DNA from: Castor canadensis
Lineage: Eukaryota > Chordata > Mammalia > Rodentia > Castoridae
Assembly (NCBI RefSeq): GCF_047511655.1
Contig: NC_133391.1
Span: 131,596,906-131,660,905 of the forward strand
Direction of reading: 5' to 3'
DNA length: 64,000 nucleotides
Shown here: positions 56,946 through 64,000 of the stretch, in pieces
Position numbering within the stretch: the first letter of the stretch is position 1
How the letters are laid out: each line of letters starts with the position of its first letter
Notes under the pieces: model-generated
What the model was told of the DNA's origin: nothing
The model's input: only the letters and a program-made list of their open reading frames with translations
Databases searched by the model: none
Made by a program: the position numbers and the translations under genes

Positions 56946-57450
56946 GTTTCTATAGCCACACTTCTCAACAGTGTCCCTTCTTATTCAGAGCTTAACTGGG
57001 AACCAGGTTCTGGGTTTATTATAAGTAGTCTCACAGAAATATTACCTCTCTGTCTGGTTTCCTCCTGCTTGCCTTCCTTTTTCCCATTCTGTCTTCCATT
57101 TTCTTTCTTCTCACCTTCTATTTTCTTTCTTCTGCAGAGAGCAGCTAAAAACCTGTGGATGCTGAGGAGGTCCCAAAGACAAAGAAGACAAAGATTTTGC
57201 CATTGAGATCCTCAATATAAAGGACACAGATTTATAAGAAGTAATGACAATATAGTGAGCATTCAAAATGTACATATGTCATGTGTGCCCCTGTTCCTGG
57301 TCCCTAAATTTTATCTGTCACTATGTCCTGTCAGACTTTCAGTGCACCTCAGGTCTCTATCTTGGTCATTTCCTTTTCTTACCCTCCATGTTCTGTCTTG
57401 GAGATAAGATTCCATCTGTTACTTTAGCACACACTGTATCCTCCTACCTC
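56946..57450. other. Unique pyrimidine-rich sequence
   Basis: No gene or repeat family was recognised. The open frames reflect CT-rich composition. Confidence 0.4.
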
Positions 57451-57464
57451 CTAAGTGTCCCTCT

Positions 57465-57555
57465 AGGCCTAGAGGTGTGGCTCAAGTAGTAGATCACCTG
57501 CTTTGCAAGCATGAAGTCATGAGTTCAAACCCCAGTCCCACCAAAAAAAAAATTT
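57465..57555 (+). repeat. ID-type SINE with exact target-site duplication
   Basis: The ID order is complete: 'gcctagaggtgtggctcaag', 'tagtagatcacctgctttgc', 'atgagttcaaaccccagtcc' and 'caccaaaaaaaaaa'. The 14 bases 'ctaagtgtccctct' stand immediately before it (57451-57464) and again after its A tail (57556-57569). A perfect duplication marks it as one of the youngest insertions in the window. Confidence 0.95.
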
Positions 57556-57569
57556 CTAAGTGTCCCTCT

Positions 57570-58114
57570 CCACCCTTGTTTGCTGCTGGTCCATAAAGCA
57601 GATACCAGCTAAGAAACGAGACCTATGGGAGAGGCATCGATGTGGCCAAAGGAAAACGAGATCGTGGTGAAAGAAATGCCCTTTCAATGGTCTTGCATGA
57701 ATTCCTAGTACTGTCACCAGGAATTCAGATGCATCTTTCTTGTTGGCTCACATGCTGAATGATTGGTGAGTAAACTCAGGTTTGATCTTCAGCCCTCTGT
57801 AAGATATCTGGCAAGAATGTTTTCTTCCTTTCTTGGCAATCATAGGTACACACTGGGGCTCTCGGACAGAGTGGTGCCCTTTTTATATGACCAGGAAAAG
57901 TGTATACTTGGTTTTATTAAAAAGGGCTCATTCAAAGAGTGATGATACAGCACACATGCACTCAAGTGTTGGAGGTATGATCAGAACATCATGACATTCA
58001 GTGGGTTTCTCTTTTTTTGTTTGACTTCACAAAAAGGTCTTATTGAAGGTGACTATTGTCTCTTTTAAAGGGATGCTTGGAAGCTTGTCACTTATTCCTG
58101 TCTCACTGCTATTG
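57570..58114. other. Unique sequence, nothing recognised
   Basis: No repeat family or gene was recognised. Confidence 0.4.
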
Positions 58115-58195
58115 CTGACTTCTTCTTCTTTGTCTTCTTCGTCCACTTCCTTCTTTCTTCCGTCTTTGCCTTCGCCTTCATTTTCTTCTTCACAG
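58115..58195. repeat. TTC-rich imperfect microsatellite
   Basis: An irregular TTC/CTT/TCC pyrimidine tract ends where the antisense SINE begins. On the SINE's own strand it is a GAA-rich tail. Confidence 0.88.
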
Positions 58196-58508
58196 AACTG
58201 GGTGATTCAACACAGGGCCTTGTGCTTGCTAGGCAGGTGCTCTACCACTTGAGCCACTCCTCCAGCCCTTTCTGCATTGATTGTTTTTGAGATAGGGTCC
58301 TGCTTTATGCCTGAGTCAGGTTGGACTGTGATTTTCTTATTTGTGCTTCCCTGTATAGCTGGGATGACAGGTATGTACCACTGTGCCTACCCATTGATTG
58401 AGATGGGGTCTCACTAACATTTTGCCCAACTGACCTTGAATCCAAATCCTCCTGATCTCTACCTCCCAAGTAGCTAGGATTATAGGGTTGAGACACTGCT
58501 CCTGGCAC
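58196..58508 (-). repeat. Composite B1-B1-ID SINE, antisense
   Basis: The reversed ID module ('aacacagggccttgtgcttg', 'ctaggcaggtgctctaccac') is followed by a first reversed B1 ('gatagggtcctgctttatgc', 'gctgggatgacaggtatgta'). A second reversed B1 follows ('gagatggggtctcactaaca', 'tcctcctgatctctacctcc', 'gctaggattatagggttgag'). It is the full three-part form. Confidence 0.93.
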
Positions 58509-58877
58509 TGACACTTTTTAAAAATCACATTTTTGAACTGTAGATTTTTAGTTGCCTCAGTTATGTAAATCATCCCTTTTAGGACAGGGTAACTTTAGCG
58601 GTAAGCTGGGCCAACATCTTTCTTAGTCAAAAAAAGTTATAATTACAAAATAAGGAGTTTCATGTTACCTCTCACTGTGTTATCTGCAGGTGATGAACAG
58701 CTCAAAGGGAAATTTCAAAAGGGGAGATTTTTTTTGGAAATACATATTTTCATAGGTTTTTCTTAAGGAATTGAAATTCACTTAAAATTAATATGTATTT
58801 AATCTCTTTAAAATTTTTAAAAATGAAAGTATGTATGTCATGAATACTTCTAGGTATTCTATATCCATTCATATTTT

Positions 58878-59215
58878 GATCCTTTTTTATATTATTTTTA
58901 TTAACATGTATTAGTTTTACAGAGGGATTTCATTGTCTCATTTATGTATGTGCTTACAATGTATCTTAATTAGACTCACCCCTCCATCATTCTCCTTCAT
59001 CTCCCAGATTTCAGTAAGTTTCATTGTTCTGTTTTCATACATGTATACAAAGTACATCAACCCTATTCACCCCCTTCTTTGTCCCACTGGCACCTACCTC
59101 TAGACAAGACCTATTTTACCTTCCTGTCCTTCATTTTTTAAAGTATATGTATTGATTGTTCAATGGCGAGTTTGTCTTGGAATTGCACACATCTATATAT
59201 TGTACATTTTTAAAA
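58878..59215 (-). mobile_element. L1 3' end, antisense
   Basis: Reverse-complemented, it carries the 3' UTR blocks seen at 2490-2864 and 31250-31748: 'gggttgatgtactttgtata', 'gaatgatggaggggtgagtc' and 'attgtaagcacatacataaa'. The upstream block 'ttccaagacaaactcgccat' precedes them. The tail lies at the low-coordinate end. Confidence 0.8.
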
Positions 59216-60270
59216 AAAGGATTTACACTTTAAGCTGATCAAAACATTTCTTCGTGTGTGTCTGTGCTGGCTCTTGAACCTTAAATAGCAAAGTCCATAA
59301 TTATAAGACTGTCATAAATAAATAAGTTTTATAAAGTTGTTCATGTTTCTTAGTGTAAAGTTCCGAATGTATAAGAGAAGACATCAGCACCCTTAGAAGT
59401 TGAAAATAATAGGGCAGTGAATAGGGAGCAAGAGAATGGGATTCGTCAAGTTTTGTCCATGCCATGACTTGGCTGGAGCTGAGAACTGCTGCAAAAGGAA
59501 CCGTGGTGGTGGCTTCATTTAGAGACAATGAGCACCGTCCTTACGGAGCACCTGTGAAACCTGAATGTACAGCCCAAGCCTGAGTCTACATCTGTTTCAT
59601 AGACTAGGACACTTGGAAGATTCAGAGAGTGTGCCTGAAGATGAGGGTATCTGATGCTGGCAGAGACCCTGGGAACACATCAAACTCCCTCTTCACCCAT
59701 GTTCCTGTGTGCATGGAAAACCTATCTTCCATCCTCCTCCCCTTCATCTGTAAAGTTGGCTCTGTCACCACTCTCAGCTACACAACCACGCTACATCAGC
59801 CTGGTGTTCTGTAGGAACCGACTGATGTCTTTGTCAAGATAACCCTCTCCTCCAGCTCCACCACTCGTTCCATCCAGCAGCCTTGAGAAGAATGACAAGG
59901 TTAAACAGACATGTGGATCTCACCATTCTGTCACTCTTCTGGCCATGTGGAGGCCTCTGCTGCTGAATGTCTAGGTGAGCAAGGTTTTGGAATATGATTG
60001 GCAGTTGGTATTCTTCATGTGTTATACTCAGGGGCCAGGCCACCAGCCTGCAGTCAATCATGGGGCAGGTTTGCTGTGGGATAAAGTGATCTAATTCCAC
60101 TTTTTGGAGGATATAGTTGGGTGCTTCATAAATAGCTCTTGGGTAAAAGAATTATTCAATAATTTTCAAGAGAGAAGGATATAAGGATATATTTCTCCAA
60201 ACAGGACATACTAGAATGTTGAAAGTTTCTTTTTGTTGTACAGTGGAAGTAGGGTGGGGGATTCTTCCTG
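59216..60270. other. Unique segment, candidate conserved non-coding DNA at 59230-59640
   Basis: No repeat family was recognised. The first 400 bases are AT-rich with words such as 'ccataattataag' and 'cataaataaataag' (homeodomain and forkhead type). Open frames of 60-88 codons on both strands show no family. Confidence 0.25.
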
Positions 60271-60279
60271 ATTAAAATA

Positions 60280-61880
60280 AAACATTTTCAGCATCATTTT
60301 CATTTTTCAATGTTTATGAAGTATTACATTCTATATTACATAATGCAGAAATCTTAAGTGGCCAGCTCAGGGACTTTTTCATGTTCATATAGCTATGTAG
60401 CAATCACCTTAAGTAGCAAAGATCAAAACCTAAAACATTTCCATCACTCCACAAAGTTAGTTCATGCCCATCTCCAGTAAATAGCACCTGCTCTTCCCCA
60501 GTTCTGGATAACATTTATTCTTCCCTTCTTTTTCTATGGATTATTTCTGCCTATTCTTAAAAGTCAAGTAGAGTTCTAAAGTTGTACTCTTTTGTGGATA
60601 CACAGACATATTTAATTTATCCAAGCTAGCAAGTTCATTTCATTTTATTGTTATATAGTATTCCACACATGAAAGGTAGTTCCATTGTATATACACTACA
60701 ATTTGTTTACCTGTTCTCCAACTGATAGACATTTGTGTTATTTATAGCTTTCTGTTATTAGGAATAAAGCTCCATGGACATTCTTATATACGTATTTGGT
60801 GGTATGTGTATTAATTTCTCTTGGTTATAAACCTAATAGTGGCATTGCTAAGTCATGAGCTTGGTGATGTCTGATCTGATTATAAATTACCTGGTATTTT
60901 CCCAAAGCAGTTGTAATATTCTCATTCCTAATGGTAATATAGATTTCCGGTGACTCTACAACCCCTTCACAACACTTAGTATTTATTATCAGTCTTTCTC
61001 CCCCACCATTCTGATGGGTGCACCATGCTATCTCATTGTAGTTTTAATTTGCATTTTAATGATGGCTGATGATGTGGAACAATTTTTCATATACATGTTG
61101 GCCATTTAGATGACTTTTTTTGTGTATGAAGTGCTTATTCAGGTACTTGCCCATTTTTCAATTGAATTGATTGTCATATTTTTATTATTGATCTTAAAAA
61201 TATCTTCCACATATGAGTTCTTTGTTAGATATCAGGTTGTTCATATTTTCAATGTCTTCTGATAAGTGGAAGTTATTAATTTGTATGAAGTGTGATTTAT
61301 GGATGTTGCTTTTATGATTAATGCTTCAGCACTAAGTTTTTCTTTATCTCTGATTAGAAAAGGTATTTCCAGTTTTTAAAAGCCTAGTTATTTTTAGTGT
61401 TCATATTTATATCTCAAATTAACTTTTGGTACAATGAGAAATCAGGTCAAAGCTGATTATCTTTCATATGAATATCCAGTTGATCCCACAAGTATTCATA
61501 AAGGCTTTCCTTTCCTCATTGACTTTCATTAACACCTTTGGTGAAGATCCAGGGTCTGTACACATCTGGCTAGATTCCCGATAAAGATCTGTTAGACTAG
61601 ATCATATCTAAATAGCAGCACCACGCCATCTTAATTACTATGGAATAGCTTAGCTTATATCAAGTCTTGAAATTTGGTAGTTTAAGATCATGAACATTGT
61701 TTCTTCTTTAAAAATTATCATGGCTATTCTGATTTTTACATTTTCATATATAATGGAATCATTTTTTAATTCATATTTTTTAAAAACTTGCTTGAATTTT
61801 TATTGGCATTGCATCAAATAACAAATCAATTGAGGGGAAACCAACTTTTTAAATTCATGAACACATTATTCTCTCTCACA
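60280..61880 (-). mobile_element. Ancient L1 (ORF2 C-terminal part and 3' UTR), antisense
   Basis: The reversed old-L1 order covers about 1.6 kb. It includes 'cattttattgttatatagta', 'ttccattgtatatacactac', 'cctaatagtggcattgctaa', 'tgatgggtgcaccatgctat' and 'gtttgacttgcccattttt'-like text near 61147. It ends in ORF2 with 'tgaatatccagttgatccca', 'ttactatggaatagcttagc' and 'ggcattgcatcaaat'. Frames are destroyed. It is much older than the L1s at 5-10 kb. Confidence 0.85.
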
Positions 61881-62028
61881 CACACATCTTTTTATTTAGA
61901 TTATTGTAAGAGAAAGAATAATATTCAATGCTAAAATGAAATTTTTGTGATAAGAAAGAACAAATTTTTAAAGCTGCTCCTTCTCTCAGAGAATAGAGGA
62001 ATTTCTTTTAGGGACAGAATTGCTTCTC
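61881..62028. other. Unique AT-rich sequence
   Basis: A short CA run ('cacacacaca') lies at 61877-61887. Nothing else was recognised. Confidence 0.4.
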
Positions 62029-62064
62029 CTTCTTCTTCTTCTTCTTCTTCTTCTTCTTCTTCTT
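62029..62064. repeat. (TTC)n trinucleotide microsatellite
   Basis: About twelve uninterrupted TTC units occur on the plus strand (GAA on the minus strand), preceded by 'tgcttctcc'. Confidence 0.97.
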
Positions 62065-62127
62065 TTCCTATTTTTCTTTTTTCTAGTATAACTCATGATT
62101 TTTATAGAGAGAATGGGGAGACACCGT

Positions 62128-62572
62128 GTGCTGTGGTCTAGACACTGTCAAGTGTGTCCCCTAGAGGTTCACATGTTAGAAGCGTGGACCCCAGCGTGGT
62201 GATGTTAAGAGGCAGTGCAGCCTTTGAGAGATGGAGCCTAGAGTGACGACATGATTAGGTCATTGAAGGCATTCTTCTGGAAGGAATCCCTGTAGTTCTC
62301 TCAGGGCCCCAGTTAGTTCCTACAAGAAAGAGTTGTTATAAAAGACCAGGACTGGCCCCTCTTTGCTCGCTGGCTTCCCATCTCATCATGTGACTTCTGC
62401 TTCTTGTACATACCCCAGCGTGATGCTATACACCATGATGTGACATCGCTCAGAGCCAAGCAAATATCAATGTCATGCTCTTCAACTTCCAAAACTGTGA
62501 GCTAAATAAATCTCTTTTCTTTATACATTATCTAAGCTCTGAAATTTTGTTACAGCAATGGAAAGCAAGCAG
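62128..62572 (+). mobile_element. MLT1-like MaLR LTR
   Basis: Block order fits an MLT1-type LTR: 'ctgtggtctagacactgtca', 'ccctagaggttcacatgtta', 'acatgattaggtcattgaag', 'aaaactgtgagctaaataaa', 'tctcttttctttatacatta' and 'tttgttacagcaatgga'. It is a solo LTR. Confidence 0.85.
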
Positions 62573-62997
62573 CGAGGCACCAGAAGGACAGTGTGAGGCT
62601 GGCTTGTAGCTTGGATGGGTACTGAATATGGGGCTATATCCCTCTGCTCTCAGAAGAAGGTGACCTTGAGAGCTTTGGAGGCATCCAATTCTTTTAAAAG
62701 TTTGATAAGACAAGACAGTTGGCTTATATTTGGAAATAAATGAGAAACCCTTATTGTTTTATAACCCTATTTGCCAGAGAAGACTTTTATAGCACTCACT
62801 CTTTCCTTTATAGTGTGATCTCTTTGTGAACTATTAATCACTGTGTCAACATAGATAATTCAAGTAGTACAACCCATTAACTTCAATTGGACACTTAGCA
62901 ATTTGTTTGAGTTTACAACAGTCTACAAAAATCACTTAATATAGTTCTCAAAAGTTAGTATTTTCCTGGAAAAACTTGGGTAATGATGTGAGATGGT
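62573..62997. other. Unique sequence, nothing recognised
   Basis: No repeat family or gene was recognised. Confidence 0.4.
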
Positions 62998-63492
62998 ATT
63001 TTGAAAATGGCCGCCTAAGAATCCCCACCTACTGTATTTACTCCCTTGTGTAAACTCTTTCTGTTGTGTGCATGCTGGGCCCAGTGATTTTACTTATAAG
63101 GAATAAAATATGGCAAAAGTAATGTGGCATCACATCCAAGGATGGGTTAAACAAGACCAAAATTTCCATCTTGCTTGCACTCTTTCTCCCTCGTGCTGGC
63201 AGTCCCTGGTACTCACTCTAATGAAGCAAGCTGTAGTAGAGAGAGGCTCACATGGCCAGGAAAGGCTACCTCACTGAGGGACTGAGGCCCTCACTCCAAG
63301 ATTCAGAGGAACTTAATCTTGCTGATAACCACCTGAACAAGCTTGGAAGTGTACCCCTGAAATGATTGCAGCCTCCCGCTGACACCTTGATTGCAGGCTT
63401 GTGAGAGACCCAGAGCCAGAGCCTCCAGCTAAACCACCCCAGGTTCCTGACCTACAGAAGCTAGAGTAATTACACAGCAGCTAGTTAAGACA
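62998..63492 (+). mobile_element. Ancient LTR (ERVL/MaLR class, subfamily uncertain)
   Basis: The order 'gaaaatggccgcctaagaat', 'tgcttgcactctttctccct', 'ctcacatggccaggaaaggc' and 'aatgattgcagcctcccgct' recalls a widespread old mammalian LTR. The next blocks, 'gacaccttgattgcaggctt', 'gtgagagacccagagccaga' and 'ggttcctgacctacagaagc', fit the same family. I cannot name the subfamily. Confidence 0.6.
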
Positions 63493-63494
63493 AA

Positions 63495-63702
63495 TGATAA
63501 TAGCAATGATTAGCACTCTCGAGTGTCAGGCCCTGGCTTAAGTGCTGGATGTGTGATTTCGCTTTTGATTTTCACAATCATCCTATGAGGAAGATAACAT
63601 GCTCACTTCATAGATGGGAACACGGAAGCTTTGAGTAATTTGCCAAAGTTACAGAACTAGGAAGTGAAATCAGAATCTAAATCCAGGTAGTCTTGGTCTT
63701 GA
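63495..63702 (-). repeat. MIR SINE
   Basis: Antisense MIR order is clear: 'gtgtcaggccctggcttaag', 'tttgattttcacaatcatcc', 'tatgaggaagataacatgct', 'catagatgggaacacggaag' and 'aatttgccaaagttacagaa'. Confidence 0.87.
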
Positions 63703-64000
63703 ACTTGGATATTTAAGTAAGATGCTTTGTTTGCTCTTTTTATCAACTAGTCTCTCTGGTCCTGAATACTTTTTTACTGAATTGATTGACTTTTAAAAAT
63801 GGAATTACATTGTTGTTTTGAATAAAGTAGCACCAGGTCTGGGCATTTAGTCTCCCCAGAGAAAGGCAGGCAAAAGCTGGAGTACAGAGTAGCAGCCTCA
63901 TGTGAAAAGCATATTCCCTGCCACTCTTGATGTAGAGCTGAGAATTGTCTTAGCAAGAAGCAAACAATCCTAGGGAAGGATTGAAGTGCAGAGGAAGGAG
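63703..64000. other. Unique sequence to the window edge
   Basis: No repeat family or gene was recognised. Confidence 0.4.

Noticed and set aside
1..64000. tRNA, snRNA, snoRNA, microRNA or CRISPR-like arrays
   Set aside because: The tRNA-like sequences are ID-type SINEs with A-rich tails. No U6, 7SK, Y RNA or spaced direct-repeat array was seen on either strand by eye.
1..64000. CpG-island promoter
   Set aside because: CpG is sparse throughout. The GC-richer part at 48.4-49.2 kb and the G-rich tract at 27.0 kb lack clustered CpG.

Overview
This is a mammalian nuclear DNA window with no recognisable protein-coding gene. It has about 20 short interspersed elements, several L1 fragments, scattered MIR and L2 relics, MaLR-type LTRs and many microsatellites. 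CpG is sparse and no reading frame looks like a conserved protein. The young SINEs join a 7SL/B1-like head (often two in tandem) to a tRNA-like ID tail ending in a 'ccccagtaccaccaaaa' type sequence. I associate that combination, and the matching L1 3' ends, with rodents, probably castorimorphs (beaver or kangaroo-rat group). The rodent call is firm; the suborder is an inference from remembered repeat style.

Layout. 1-4.7 kb: a B1-like SINE, L1 3' ends, an ID element, MIR and L2. 4.7-10.2 kb: the largest L1 block. It holds a possible L1 5' UTR, an antisense 5'-truncated L1, and a sense L1 with a decayed ORF2 reverse-transcriptase half; the last two form a long inverted repeat. 10.2-18.8 kb: mostly unique sequence with a MIR pair and three SINEs. 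18.8-25.8 kb: three MaLR LTRs, SINEs and a unique AT-rich candidate conserved segment near 22.7-23.2 kb. 25.9-28.5 kb: the longest almost repeat-free stretch, with a G-quadruplex-like run and paired homeodomain-type sites. 28.5-33.1 kb: MIRs and three L1 3' ends in one orientation. 33.1-44.5 kb: mostly unique, with SINEs, MIRs, a MER5A-like copy and (TG)n. 44.5-50.3 kb: SINEs, an old DNA-transposon-like piece, a near-perfect 36-bp palindrome, a polypurine tract, an MLT1-like LTR and a long L2. 50.3-52.3 kb: unique sequence bracketed by a 63-bp direct repeat and carrying two nuclear-receptor half-sites. 52.3-64 kb: old antisense L1s, SINEs, compound microsatellites, a (TTC)n tract, two further LTRs and MIRs.

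The window is most likely intergenic or deep intronic. Coding function cannot be supported anywhere. The most plausible functional DNA is the set of repeat-free blocks, which are candidate regulatory elements that only cross-species alignment can confirm. I found no convincing new biological system. The findings are structural observations and testable regulatory candidates.
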